Of a stretch of DNA of 36,647 nt, positions 9,534 to 17,532 are shown in pieces. Numbering within the stretch: the first letter of the stretch is position 1; each line of letters begins with the position of its first letter. The position numbers and the translations under genes are program-made. The notes under the pieces are model-generated. The model had not been told where the DNA came from and did not search any database. It saw only the letters and a program-made list of their open reading frames with translations. The DNA lies in assembly GCA_024278215.1 (NCBI GenBank), contig JAJRTR010000150.1:1-36647 (forward strand), given 5' to 3'. This DNA is from a bacterium. GTDB taxonomy: Bacteria; UBP15; UBA6099; JAJRTR01.

Positions 9534-9914
9534 TTATTTCCCTTTTTTCTTTCTCATAAGTTTCCTGATCCCCTCTATCAGCACTTCCCTCTCGAACGGC
9601 TTATCAAGTAGCAGGTCAGCGTTTCTTTCTCGTGCCTGCTGTTTCCTTTCTTCCGTGAAGACCACGCTCATGACTATTACGGGAAGGTCAGGACGCGCAT
9701 CTTTTATCATCTCCAGAAGGTAAAGTCCGTGCATGCGAGGCATCGAATAATCAGTGATGACAATATCGAATTCCTCTTTTTCGATATGTCCGAGCGCCTC
9801 ATTGTAATTCAATGCGCATGTAACAACAGCGCCATCCAGCTCCAGCAGCACCTTAAACAGATCCAGGAAGTCCTGCTCATTGTCCACAAGAAGGATTTTA
9901 ATCGGTTGTCCCAT
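9534..9914 (-). CDS. Stand-alone response-regulator receiver domain (CheY-like)
   Basis: 126 residues, a single receiver domain with no output domain. The phospho-acceptor is Asp55 in ITDYSMP, the acidic pocket has Asp11 but Asn12 and Glu13 (VDNEQDF), the switch Ser is Ser83 (VIVMS), and Lys105 sits in the LLDKPF motif. These support a working phosphorylation site, with one less acidic residue for Mg2+ than usual. The C-terminus ends in a lysine run. No histidine kinase lies in the window, so it is an orphan receiver. It is the first gene of a tight pair with the downstream HNH-repeat protein. A weak purine-rich ribosome site precedes the ATG. Confidence 0.9.
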   Translation of the reverse strand: MGQPIKILLVDNEQDFLDLFKVLLELDGAVVTCALNYNEALGHIEKEEFDIVITDYSMPRMHGLYLLEMIKDARPDLPVIVMSVVFTEERKQQARERNADLLLDKPFEREVLIEGIRKLMRKKKGK

Positions 9915-10390
9915 GAATCACTCAACTTATCCCGTCGTCATAATACACTGGATTCCCGCATTAAACAGGAACAACGCAAAAGAGCAGAACCGACACATTG
10001 CCGACACCTCGCAACTTACTGCGTGCGGCTTCATTTCTGTTTGCTGATATTAACGTCCCGGCTTTTGAACTATGTCTGAAATTATATAATATAAACGACA
10101 GAATGTTAATCGTTTCCGAACCAATTTTTTATTTTTTTGCAGCGACTGTTTCGAGCCGGGTGTTTTTTCAGTGTGAACCGTCCGCCTTTAGAAATAGTGA
10201 AAAACAAACTTTAGACTTCATAAATTTATACCCTGAAAAAGGTCGTTTTAAACAATAACCCGCATTTGTGAAATATGCGGGATAAACGCAGCAACACTTC
10301 AACCGGGTGAAGAATTCCCGGGTGTACGAGCCGGCTCAAAAGCGGCAATGTCAATTGGGAGTCAGTGAAGTAAGCAAGAGCAGATGCCTG
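9915..10390. other. Intergenic region between receiver gene and tsaC
   Basis: 476 bp. I see no convincing gene; an 86-codon plus-strand frame has no family resemblance and crosses AT-rich DNA. The main feature is a 30-bp hairpin at 10256-10285. A TATTAT element on the minus strand near 9945 could be the -10 of the receiver promoter, but its -35 is not recognisable. Confidence 0.5.
10256..10285. repeat. Family B hairpin with TTTGTGA loop, copy 1
   Basis: ACCCGCAT and its complement bracket a loop containing TTTGTGA. The whole 30-bp segment is identical, in reverse complement, to 28118-28147 almost 18 kb away, while flanking DNA differs. It lies downstream of tsaC and upstream of the receiver gene. 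No T-tract follows on either strand. Confidence 0.7.
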
Positions 10391-11026
10391 TTACCGGTCG
10401 ATTGTATCGAGAATATCCTTTTCCGGGATCATTCCTTCACGGATCACTGTTACGAGATCCCCGTTGACGGAAACGACAGTGGAGGGAGACGCACAGGATA
10501 GTGTTCCGCCGTCGATGAGGGCATCAATCTGCCCCTGGAAATAATGGACGGCTTCCCTGCATGTCTTGGCGACGGGCTTGCCGCTGGGGTTTGCGCTTGT
10601 AGCGACGATCACGCCTCCGCAGCGGTGCACGAGGTCGAGACAAAGCTTGTGGTCGGGCATGCGGAATCCTACTTTGCCCGCCGGGGCGAGTTTTTCCGGT
10701 ACTCGCGCGGGGGCGATCTCAAGCACCAGCGTCATCGGACCCGGCCAGAACTTTTCCATCAGTTTTATCGCGCCCGTACTCGGTTCCGCGCCCCATTCAG
10801 CAAGTATTTTTTTGTCTGAAATAAGAACCTGAAACGGTTTTCCCTTCGCCCTGCCTTTGAGACCCGCAAGGTTTTCCACGCCCCTGTTGTCAACCTTCGA
10901 TCCGCATCCGTAGACGGTTTCGGTGGGAAAGACAACTATTCCGCAATTATCTATTATGTCGACTATCGCGCCGGCGTTTTCGTTCCAGTCTTCCGCCGGT
11001 ATAATGTTTATCTGCTTTCTTGCCAT
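10391..11026 (-). CDS. tsaC: L-threonylcarbamoyladenylate synthase (TsaC/YrdC/Sua5 family)
   Basis: 211 residues, the size of a single YrdC-fold domain without the extra Sua5 domain. Family motifs: FPTETVYG (33-40), KGRAKGKPFQVLIS (57-70), a WPGPMTLVL segment and TSANPSGKP. Enzymes of this family make threonylcarbamoyl-AMP from threonine, bicarbonate and ATP, the first step of the t6A37 modification of ANN-reading tRNAs. The start overlaps the 3' end of prmC by 19 nt, so translation is probably coupled. It is the last gene of the rho-rpmE-prfA-prmC-tsaC run, an order that also occurs in Firmicutes such as Bacillus (ywlC). A cysteine replaces the usual Leu after VYG, a minor change. Confidence 0.92.
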   Translation of the reverse strand: MARKQINIIPAEDWNENAGAIVDIIDNCGIVVFPTETVYGCGSKVDNRGVENLAGLKGRAKGKPFQVLISDKKILAEWGAEPSTGAIKLMEKFWPGPMTLVLEIAPARVPEKLAPAGKVGFRMPDHKLCLDLVHRCGGVIVATSANPSGKPVAKTCREAVHYFQGQIDALIDGGTLSCASPSTVVSVNGDLVTVIREGMIPEKDILDTIDR

Positions 11027-11883
11027 CCTGTGACAACCCTTTCTATTCCGCCCAGATCATTATGAACCACGCAATCGACAAAGCCGGACGTTTTCATGAT
11101 GCTGCGCACTTCGCCGGCCTGGCCCGCGCCGACTTCGAGGGCGAGCAGTCCGCCCGGTTTCAAGTGTCCCGGCGCGCCGGCGATGATTCGCTTTATCGTA
11201 TCCAGCCCGTCCGGGCCGCCGTCGAGCGCAACGTGCGGATCGTGGTCCCTGACGACCGGCGGCAGGTCCGGGATGTCGGCGGTCGGTATATACGGCGGGT
11301 TCGCGAGTATCGCGTCGAACGCGGCGCGGCCTGTGCCGAGCGGTTCGTACAAGTCGCCGCGCAATATTCTAAGTCTGTTTCCGAGTCCGGTCGACGCTGC
11401 GTTTTCCGCAATGTTTTTCGCGGCGTCCGGGTCTATCTCGACCGCTACGGCTTCCGCTTCCGCATCTTTCAGAAACGAGAGCGTCGAAAGGCATACAACG
11501 CCTGTGCCCGCGCACAGATCGAGTATGCGTTTCGGGCCGTCTGTCATTTTATCGCTGATAAGTTTCACGGCGACTTCCACGAGTGTCTCCGTTTCGGGGC
11601 GCGGGATGAAAACGCCCGGCATGACTTTAAAAAAATTAGAGAAAAACTGGGCGTCGCCGAGTATTATCTGTATCGGCTCTCCTCCGGCCAGCCGCCCGCA
11701 CCGGGCGCGTACGGCTTCGACACCTGTTTTGCTTACCTGCCTGTTGTAATCCGCGAATATGTTCACGCGCTTCATTTTCAGAGTGTGCGAGATTATTATC
11801 TCCGCACAAATGTTCGGTCGCTCGATGTTGTGTTTGCGCAACAGGGCGGTCATCTCGCGTTGAAGTTCTGTAAGAGTCGTCAT
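11008..11883 (-). CDS. prmC: Release factor glutamine N5-methyltransferase (PrmC/HemK)
   Basis: 291 residues from the ATG at 11883; a TTG at 11892 would overlap the prfA stop and add three codons. It is a class I SAM methyltransferase with the SAM-binding segment LDLCAGTGVVCLS, an acidic loop (VEIDPDAAKN) and the diagnostic NPPYIP motif that positions the substrate glutamine. The N-terminal helical domain and the FIPRPETETLVE segment are typical of PrmC. It methylates the GGQ glutamine of RF1/RF2; its direct upstream neighbour is prfA, the substrate gene. The Cys in LCAGTG replaces the common Gly/Ser. Confidence 0.95.
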   Translation of the reverse strand: MTTLTELQREMTALLRKHNIERPNICAEIIISHTLKMKRVNIFADYNRQVSKTGVEAVRARCGRLAGGEPIQIILGDAQFFSNFFKVMPGVFIPRPETETLVEVAVKLISDKMTDGPKRILDLCAGTGVVCLSTLSFLKDAEAEAVAVEIDPDAAKNIAENAASTGLGNRLRILRGDLYEPLGTGRAAFDAILANPPYIPTADIPDLPPVVRDHDPHVALDGGPDGLDTIKRIIAGAPGHLKPGGLLALEVGAGQAGEVRSIMKTSGFVDCVVHNDLGGIERVVTGWQESR

Positions 11884-11888
11884 ACGGC

Positions 11889-12995
11889 TCAATCGGTTCC
11901 GCCCGCCTCCAGTGCTTCCTGTTCTTCGGCGGCTTCGCGCATGTGTTTCACGAGGGGCTCGAGGATCAGGCCCAGTTCGCCTTCAATGATCAGGTCCAGT
12001 TTGTAGAGAGTGATGCCTGCGCGGTGATCCGTCAGCCTGTTTTGAGGGAAGTTGTAAGTCCTTATTCTTTCGCTGCGGTCGCCGGAGCCCACCTGGTTTT
12101 TGCGGTCCGCCGATATCTGTTGTTGCTGCTCGTGCTGAAGCTGGTCGAGTATCCTTGCGCGCAGCAGGCGCATGGCTTTAGCCCTGTTCTGGTGCTGAGA
12201 GCGCTCGTCCTGACACTCGACGACAAGGCCGGTCGGTATATGCTGGATGCGCACGGCGGAGTCAGTTTTGTTGACGTGCTGGCCGCCGGCGCCCTGCGCG
12301 CGGTAGGTGTCGATCTTCAGGTAGACAGGGTTGATCTCGACTTCCACCTCGTCGGGTTCGACGAGAACGGCGACGGTGGCAGCGGAAGTGTGTATGCGCC
12401 CGCTTGTTTCGGTCACCGGAACACGCTGCACGCGGTGCACGCCGCTTTCATATTGCAGCAGGTAAAAGGAACCGTTGCCTTTGACGGAGAAAACGACTTC
12501 CTTGAACCCGCCGAGTTGTGTTGGCGACGCGCTGAGCGGTTCTAAAGTCCAGCCCTGGTTTTCGGCGAAGCGGGAATACATGCGGTAGAGGTCGCCGGCG
12601 AAAAGAGCGGCTTCGTCGCCGCCGGTGCCGGACCGTATTTCCAGGATCACCGGCCTGTTCGCGTCATCGCCGCCGCCTTCGAGTTTTTCTTCGATCCTGG
12701 TTTCGCATTCTGCAAGTTTTCGCTCGAGTTCCGCAGACTCTTCGCGGAAGAGATCCGCCATTTCCGGATCGGATTCTTTTTCCGCTTCCTCGCGGCACTT
12801 CGCGAGTTCATCTTGTATATGCACGAATTCCCTGTACAGCCTGCTTAGCGGTTCGATTGTGGAGAATTCTTTGCCGAGTTCCCGAAGTTTCTCCGGATTC
12901 GATGTTACGTCGCTGTCGGCCATCAGCTTTTCGAGCGCATCGCATCTGTCGCTGACGGCTTTGAGTTTTTTTGATCTTGCGTTGGAAAGAGCCAT
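11889..12995 (-). CDS. prfA: Peptide chain release factor 1
   Basis: 368 residues. GGQ is at 237-239 ([16 protein letters not shown]) and catalyses peptidyl-tRNA hydrolysis. The codon-reading tripeptide is PVT at 193-195 ([17 protein letters not shown]), which makes it RF1 (UAA/UAG) and not RF2. RSGTGGDEA near 121 and the [15 protein letters not shown] segment are also classic. The start ATG follows GAGGTG at good spacing. Length is slightly above the usual 355-360 because of a longer N-terminal coiled region. The stop lies 5 nt upstream of the prmC ATG. Confidence 0.97.
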   Translation of the reverse strand: MALSNARSKKLKAVSDRCDALEKLMADSDVTSNPEKLRELGKEFSTIEPLSRLYREFVHIQDELAKCREEAEKESDPEMADLFREESAELERKLAECETRIEEKLEGGGDDANRPVILEIRSGTGGDEAALFAGDLYRMYSRFAENQGWTLEPLSASPTQLGGFKEVVFSVKGNGSFYLLQYESGVHRVQRVPVTETSGRIHTSAATVAVLVEPDEVEVEINPVYLKIDTYRAQGAGGQHVNKTDSAVRIQHIPTGLVVECQDERSQHQNRAKAMRLLRARILDQLQHEQQQQISADRKNQVGSGDRSERIRTYNFPQNRLTDHRAGITLYKLDLIIEGELGLILEPLVKHMREAAEEQEALEAGGTD

Positions 12996-13016
12996 CCGTG
13001 TTGCACCTCATAATAC

Positions 13017-13041
13017 AAAAGCTCCGTTGGAAGCGGAGCCT
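13017..13041 (-). terminator. Intrinsic terminator between rpmE and prfA
   Basis: Read on the minus strand: GGCTCCG, a short loop, CGGAGC, then TTTTG. It lies between the rpmE stop and the prfA ribosome-binding site. It would end or attenuate the rho-rpmE message before prfA, allowing abundant L31 and lower RF1. The T-tract is only four bases, so termination may be partial. Confidence 0.55.
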
Positions 13042-13089
13042 TTGGTGGATTCTATGACATCGCATATGTGCGCGAATTTGTCGTGGGAG

Positions 13090-13557
13090 CTAGCTGTCCT
13101 GTTTGTTTTCTTCTTCCCGGGGTGCCGCGCCGGATTCGCTGTCGACCGCCTCGGGCGCGTCCTGTTGTGGGGCATCGTCTGTTGCCGCATCGGCAGCATC
13201 GGGTGCCGTTTCCTCCGCGGGAGTTGCCGCATCGGGCTGTGCTTCCGGTTCGGTGTCGGCAGAGGTGTCGTCAGCAGATTTTTCGCTGTTTTCCATTGCT
13301 TCCACTTCTTCGTCGGTGAGGCGTTTTCTTTTTTTCTTTTTCTTATAACTGCGCTGTGCTTCTTCGCCGTATTTTCTGAAGAATTTATCGACGCGCCCCG
13401 CAGTATCGACAAACTTCTGTTTGCCGGTGAAGAAGGGGTGGCAGGCCGAGCAGATATCCAGCCTGATTGTTTCCTGAGTCGAACCTACAGAGAATTCGTT
13501 TCCGCAGGCACATCTGACCTTGGCCTGGTAGTAATTAGGTTGTATGTCTTTTTTCAC
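13090..13557 (-). CDS. rpmE: 50S ribosomal protein L31 with long charged C-terminal extension
   Basis: 155 residues, about twice the usual ~70. Residues 1-70 are a zinc-type L31: MKKDIQPNYY start, Cys16 and Cys18 (RCACGNEF), Cys36 and Cys39 (ICSACHPFFTGKQKF), then VDKFFRKYG. After a basic run (about 70-80, KKKKKRKR) comes a ~75-residue Asp/Glu/Ala/Pro-rich tail that is probably disordered. The extension is in frame with no stop, and the codons look like its neighbours. The core is certain; the role of the tail is unknown. Gene order rho-rpmE is common in bacteria. Confidence 0.95.
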   Translation of the reverse strand: MKKDIQPNYYQAKVRCACGNEFSVGSTQETIRLDICSACHPFFTGKQKFVDTAGRVDKFFRKYGEEAQRSYKKKKKRKRLTDEEVEAMENSEKSADDTSADTEPEAQPDAATPAEETAPDAADAATDDAPQQDAPEAVDSESGAAPREEENKQDS

Positions 13558-13656
13558 TTCTGATCACGCCTTTCGTGTGTTTCGGGCACAACAAGTTGCC
13601 GCCAAGATGATTATGATAGCAACTTACGGTCAAAATATCAATCCCGTGAGTTATTT

Positions 13657-14931
13657 TCAGGAGTTGACATATTGGAGCGACTGGAGGAATGTCTCGTTTG
13701 TTTTCATGTTGTTGAGCCTTTCGATGACAAGTTCTGTGGCCTGAGTTTCATCCAGTGCGTTGATGAGTTTCCTGAGTTTCCAGATTTTTTCGCGTTCTTC
13801 GTTGGAGTAGAGCAGTTCTTCGTGCCGTGTGCCGGACTTGACGATGTCGATAGCCGGGAAGATGCGTTTGTCCGCGAGTGTTCGGCTGAGCTGGAGCTCC
13901 ATGTTGCCGGTGCCTTTGAATTCTTCGAAGATGACCTCGTCGAGCCTGCTGCCCGTGTCGATCAGGGCGGTTGCGACAACGGTGAGGCTGCCGCCGCCTT
14001 CCAGGTTGCGGGCAGCACCGAAGAAGCGTTTGGGTTTATGCAGTGCGTTGGGGTCGAGCCCGCCGGAGAGTGTGCGTCCGCTGGGTGGAACAGTGAGGTT
14101 GTACGCCCTTGCGAGCCTGGTGACGCTGTCGAGGAGTATAAGCACGTCGCTGCCCATTTCCACGAGTCTTTTGGCACGTCTGAGCACGAGTTCGGCGACG
14201 GCGATGTGGTGTTCCGGTTTTTCGTCGAAAGTGGAACTTATGACATCGCCTGCGACGGACCTGCGGAAATCCGTGACTTCCTCGGGGCGCTCGTCGATGA
14301 GTAGTGCCATGAGGATGATGTTCGGATGGTTGTGGGTCACGCTGTTGGCGATTTTTTTAAGCAGGATCGTTTTGCCGGCCTTGGGCGGCGAAACGATCAG
14401 CGCGCGCTGGCCGCGTCCGATGGGAGCGATGAGGTCGATAATGCGTGTGGAAATGTCTTTAGGGTTATATTCCATCTTGAGTCGATCGTCGGGATATATG
14501 GGTACAAGGGTGTCGAACTTCTTGCGGTTCTTGGACTCCTCGGGCGGCATACCGTTGACGGCCTCCACTCGAAGAAGACTGTAGTAGCGTTCGTTTTCCT
14601 TGGGTGGACGCACCTGCCCAGCCACGACGTCTCCGGGTCGCAGGCCGAACCGCTTTGTCTGTGAGATCGACACATAGATGTCGTCGCTGCCTACGGTGAA
14701 GCCTTTTCTCCTGAGAAATCCGAACCCATCGGAAACGAGGTCGAGTATGCCTTCCCCGTAAATGAGTCCGTTAGTGTGAGCGCGAAGCTCCATGATTTTC
14801 TTGATCAATTCCTGTTTTCTGTACTTCTGAGGACTTTTAATCCCTTTTTCTGAAGCGATCTTGTGCAGCTCTGTTACTGTGTGTGCTTCGAGTTCTGCGA
14901 GTTCCATATCTTTCTCCCGTGCGTTTTCCAT
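13657..14931 (-). CDS. rho: Transcription termination factor Rho
   Basis: 424 residues, the normal length. A Rho_N helical domain (about 10-50, LHKIASEKG...YRKQELI), an RNA-binding cold-shock-like domain (about 56-125, [15 protein letters not shown]) and a RecA-like ATPase with Walker A PPKAGKT (182-188), [12 protein letters not shown] (211-222) and [14 protein letters not shown] (Walker B) are visible. It is a hexameric RNA helicase that terminates untranslated transcripts. The ATG at 14931 follows AGGAG at good spacing. The gene is divergent from def across 578 bp. Confidence 0.98.
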   Translation of the reverse strand: MENAREKDMELAELEAHTVTELHKIASEKGIKSPQKYRKQELIKKIMELRAHTNGLIYGEGILDLVSDGFGFLRRKGFTVGSDDIYVSISQTKRFGLRPGDVVAGQVRPPKENERYYSLLRVEAVNGMPPEESKNRKKFDTLVPIYPDDRLKMEYNPKDISTRIIDLIAPIGRGQRALIVSPPKAGKTILLKKIANSVTHNHPNIILMALLIDERPEEVTDFRRSVAGDVISSTFDEKPEHHIAVAELVLRRAKRLVEMGSDVLILLDSVTRLARAYNLTVPPSGRTLSGGLDPNALHKPKRFFGAARNLEGGGSLTVVATALIDTGSRLDEVIFEEFKGTGNMELQLSRTLADKRIFPAIDIVKSGTRHEELLYSNEEREKIWKLRKLINALDETQATELVIERLNNMKTNETFLQSLQYVNS

Positions 14932-15509
14932 AGATTCTCCTGCTTAAGCTTTTATTGCAATTTATTCATCGATATGGTTTTGGAAAGATGAATTCAATTT
15001 GATGTGAGCGTAATTCTGCCGGGCCTTTTCATGATGCTTTTCTCCGGCGTTTCCGTTCCTGTCCGGTATCAGCCGTTTAATAATGTATTACATATAGGTC
15101 CATGAGCCGTCAGGGATGGAACGCCATTTTCCACTTTTGGAGAAGTCGCCCGGATGTTTCGGGCATTGCGACAACCTTAATGTAACTTATCAAATGCGTT
15201 AATTGTTCATTGTTGTCCAGCGTTACCGGGTTATGTTCCTGATCCTCAATTGTCGCTTAAGAGTGGATTTTGGATACTAGAAAAATCAGAATCAACTTCT
15301 GCTGCCAGTGACATGATAACGGCAAGTATCCATAATGTCAACTGTATGCCGAAAATATTTTTTGTCGTCATCGGGCGTTATCGACGATTGGGTTTCAAAC
15401 CGAATATGGTTATAATAGAATCGATTGCAGCAGAATCGGAATCTTGCAATCGGTTCACTAGTATGTGTGTGGTTCAGGGTAATGGAGATTTTACAGGGAG
15501 AATGAAGAT
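14932..15509. other. Divergent intergenic region between rho and def
   Basis: 578 bp with no credible gene; a 100-codon plus-strand frame overlapping the def start has no recognisable composition. It should carry both promoters. The def promoter is visible (15388-15416). For rho I see only weak AT-rich elements within 60 bp of the start. The rho leader could be long, since rho leaders are often autoregulated, but I find no clear structure. Confidence 0.5.
15388..15416 (+). promoter_or_regulatory. Sigma-70-type promoter for def
   Basis: TTGGGT at 15388-15393, a 17-bp spacer, and a perfect TATAAT at 15411-15416. Transcription would start near 15423, giving an ~87-nt leader before the def ATG at 15510. 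Confidence 0.55.
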
Positions 15510-16136
15510 ATGGCGATACTGGAGATTGTTACGGATGATCACCCTGCGCTGAAAAAGAGTTGCAAAAAAGTGAGAAAGATTACGGAAGAGATCAGGCAAC
15601 TCGCCGCCGGTATGCTGGACACGCTCGACGCGAGCGGCAACGGCGTGGGGCTCGCGGCGAACCAGGTCGCCCGCAATGTAAGGGTGATCGCTGTTTGGGA
15701 CGGAGAAGAAGGTACCGACATTTATATAAATCCGAAGATTGTTTCCAGGTCGGGCCAGATAGATTACGACACGGAAGGTTGCCTGAGTTTCCCCACGCTG
15801 TTCGGTACGGTCGGCAGAGACACGATGATCGAGCTTCACGCGCAGGACCTCGATATGAAAAAGATAAAGCTGGTTGTCGAGGGTTTCAGGGCAAGAATAT
15901 TTCAGCATGAAGTGGATCACCTTAACGGTATCACTTTTCTCGAACGGGTCGAGGAAGGCACTCTTAAAGAGGTGATTCCCGGGGAAGATGACGACGAACC
16001 GGAAGAGGGTGAAGCATCATGCGCCGGGGCCGAAACCGCCGACACGGTGGATGTCGAGCGTCTTGAAGAAATAAATGCAGACGAAAAAATCACGGGGAAG
16101 CAACCCTCCGCCGGTCCCGACGGGGCGCAGTGCTGA
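15510..16136 (+). CDS. def: Peptide deformylase with acidic C-terminal extension
   Basis: 208 residues. All three catalytic motifs are intact: GVGLAANQ (45-52), EGCLS (89-93, metal-binding Cys91) and QHEVDHL (132-138, His133, Glu134, His137). It removes the formyl group from nascent polypeptides using Fe2+ or Zn2+. The catalytic part ends near residue 150; a ~55-residue tail follows, strongly acidic at first (GEDDDEPEEGE) and probably disordered. Usual length is 150-190. GGGAG precedes the ATG. It is followed after 32 nt by the DUF362 gene on the same strand. Confidence 0.95.
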   Translation: MAILEIVTDDHPALKKSCKKVRKITEEIRQLAAGMLDTLDASGNGVGLAANQVARNVRVIAVWDGEEGTDIYINPKIVSRSGQIDYDTEGCLSFPTLFGTVGRDTMIELHAQDLDMKKIKLVVEGFRARIFQHEVDHLNGITFLERVEEGTLKEVIPGEDDDEPEEGEASCAGAETADTVDVERLEEINADEKITGKQPSAGPDGAQC

Positions 16137-16168
16137 TTTTTACTTGAATCATTTGATCGGAGCTGAAA

Positions 16169-17152
16169 TTGCGAAACAGCAACGTAAACAAGTGGGACGG
16201 GATTGTGCAGGGGCGGCGGCATTTCATGCAGACGCTCGGCGCAGCCGGGCTTGCCTGTTATGGTGTGACGCTGGCAGGCTGCAAGTCCGGTTTTTCGCGT
16301 GCGGAAGCAGAGACGGCGCGGAAGCCGGTGAAAAGCAGGCTGAAAGAGGGCGTCTTCGCCGTGCGGGGCGGCGACGATCCGTATAAATTGACAGTGGCGG
16401 CAGTGGCGGCGGCGGGCGGCATGGACAGCCTGGTGTCGAAAGGCGACACTGTGCTTGTAAAGCCTAATATAGCGTGGGACCGTTCACCCGAACTGGCGGC
16501 GACGACAAACCCGCGGGTTGTCGCGGCTCTTGTGGAAATGGCACTCGATGCCGGTGCCGCGAAAGTTAAGGTGATGGACCGGACATGCAACAGAGCGCGA
16601 AAAAGTTATGAGAGAAGCGGCATAAAGGAAGCTGCGCGAAAAGCAGGCGCGGAAGTCCTTTATGCCGACGACGACAGGTTCGTTTCGGTAACGATACCCG
16701 ATGGAAAACTGCTGAAAGAGTGGCGGTTGTTGCGGGATGCTGTCGAGGCCGATGTTTTTATCAACGCACCGATCGTCAAACACCACGGCGCTGTAGGCAT
16801 GACCGCCGGTATGAAGAATCTCATGGGTTGCGCGGGCGGCAACAGGGGCGCGTGGCATGTGGGCGACATAGACCAGCGCATCGCCGATGTACAGACTGTC
16901 ATCAGGCCGGATATGGTCGTGATCGACGCTTTCCGGATGCTCATGGCTCATGGCCCGCAGGGCGGCAGTCTCGCCGATGTCAAGCAGGCCTCGACCGTTG
17001 CCGTGTCCACAGACATCGTCGCCGCAGACGCTTACGCGGCGAAGGTTTTCGGCGCGGATGCTCGAGATTTTGTTTACATCAGGTATGCCTCTGAAATGGG
17101 GCTCGGCGAAATGAACCTTGCCGATGTCAATTTGCGCGAGGAATCTGTCTGA
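16169..17152 (+). CDS. DUF362 family protein with Tat/lipoprotein signal
   Basis: 327 residues from a TTG at 16169, preceded by GGAG 7 nt upstream; later Met starts would remove the signal. Arg16-Arg17 in GRRHFMQTLGAAG is a twin-arginine motif, and LAGC with Cys38 is a lipobox, so it is probably a folded, Tat-exported lipoprotein. The rest is a DUF362 domain: VKPNIAWD, a P-R-V-V-A-A-L-V-E segment, FINAPIVKHHG and AGMKNLMG. DUF362 proteins often occur with ferredoxin domains, and their substrate is unknown. The next gene on the same strand, 380 bp downstream, is a polyferredoxin, supporting a redox role. A cluster-binding Cys motif is not visible here. Confidence 0.88.
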   Translation: MRNSNVNKWDGIVQGRRHFMQTLGAAGLACYGVTLAGCKSGFSRAEAETARKPVKSRLKEGVFAVRGGDDPYKLTVAAVAAAGGMDSLVSKGDTVLVKPNIAWDRSPELAATTNPRVVAALVEMALDAGAAKVKVMDRTCNRARKSYERSGIKEAARKAGAEVLYADDDRFVSVTIPDGKLLKEWRLLRDAVEADVFINAPIVKHHGAVGMTAGMKNLMGCAGGNRGAWHVGDIDQRIADVQTVIRPDMVVIDAFRMLMAHGPQGGSLADVKQASTVAVSTDIVAADAYAAKVFGADARDFVYIRYASEMGLGEMNLADVNLREESV

Positions 17153-17272
17153 ACGACGCGCGGGTTGCGGTTGCGTAACATTACCGTTTCCTCAACAGGC
17201 CCTTATCGCGTCATAAGCAACAACATGTTGTCGCTAATTCAGATAAAACTTATGTGTACCGTGCTCAAACTT

Positions 17273-17333
17273 GATTCCGGCGCAAAAAGTCCGTGTTGAG
17301 TCTTAATGGAAAACAGTCAGCGAAAAACGGGGA
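17273..17333. repeat. Family C element, truncated copy
   Basis: Starts with the terminal repeat GATTCCGGCGCAAAAAGTCC and matches the reverse complement of 26084-26144 over about 61 bp with one mismatch. The second terminal repeat is missing; the match stops where family B-like sequence begins. Confidence 0.75.
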
Positions 17334-17335
17334 CT

Positions 17336-17404
17336 GGCAACGCGGTAGAACAGGCGTTATCGCGATTTTCCGGATTTCTTTGTGAGAAATCCGGGTTAGA
17401 CCGT
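17336..17404. repeat. Family B foldback half-element with TTTGTGA hairpin
   Basis: Matches 28237-28305 at roughly 80 % identity by eye. It ends in a hairpin at 17370-17394: stem CCGGATTTC/GAAATCCGG (9 bp, perfect) and loop TTTGTGA. In the 28-kb copy one stem base pair is a wobble instead, so pairing is kept. Confidence 0.7.
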
Positions 17405-17532
17405 GTGCCGTGCTCGAACCGCATTTGTTTGGGCACGAAAATGCGGCTTGTTTACATTCGTTCCAGGTCGGAGCACCGGAATGATAAAAACAATCATTAC
17501 TTGCCTGCCCGGGGGATGGACTGCTCGATTTG

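Larger units (their letters stand above)
17153..17532. other. Intergenic region with mosaic repeat fragments
   Basis: About 380 bp with no gene. It includes a 12-bp palindrome ACAACATGTTGT (17220-17231), a truncated family C element (17273-17333), a half-copy of a family B foldback with its hairpin (17336-17404), and a further small hairpin (CCGCATTT/AAATGCGG, about 17419-17447). The fragments abut, suggesting insertion of one repeat into or beside another. Confidence 0.6.

Noticed and set aside
9998-10258. 86-codon plus-strand frame between the receiver gene and tsaC
   Set aside because: No ribosome site of note, no family resemblance, and it runs through AT-rich non-coding sequence.
15250-15552. 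100-codon plus-strand frame upstream of def
   Set aside because: It overlaps the def promoter and start in another frame and has no protein-like features.
17220-17231. ACAACATGTTGT palindrome and a similar spaced one at 8481-8494 as a shared operator
   Set aside because: Only two dissimilar sites, neither placed well against a convincing promoter.
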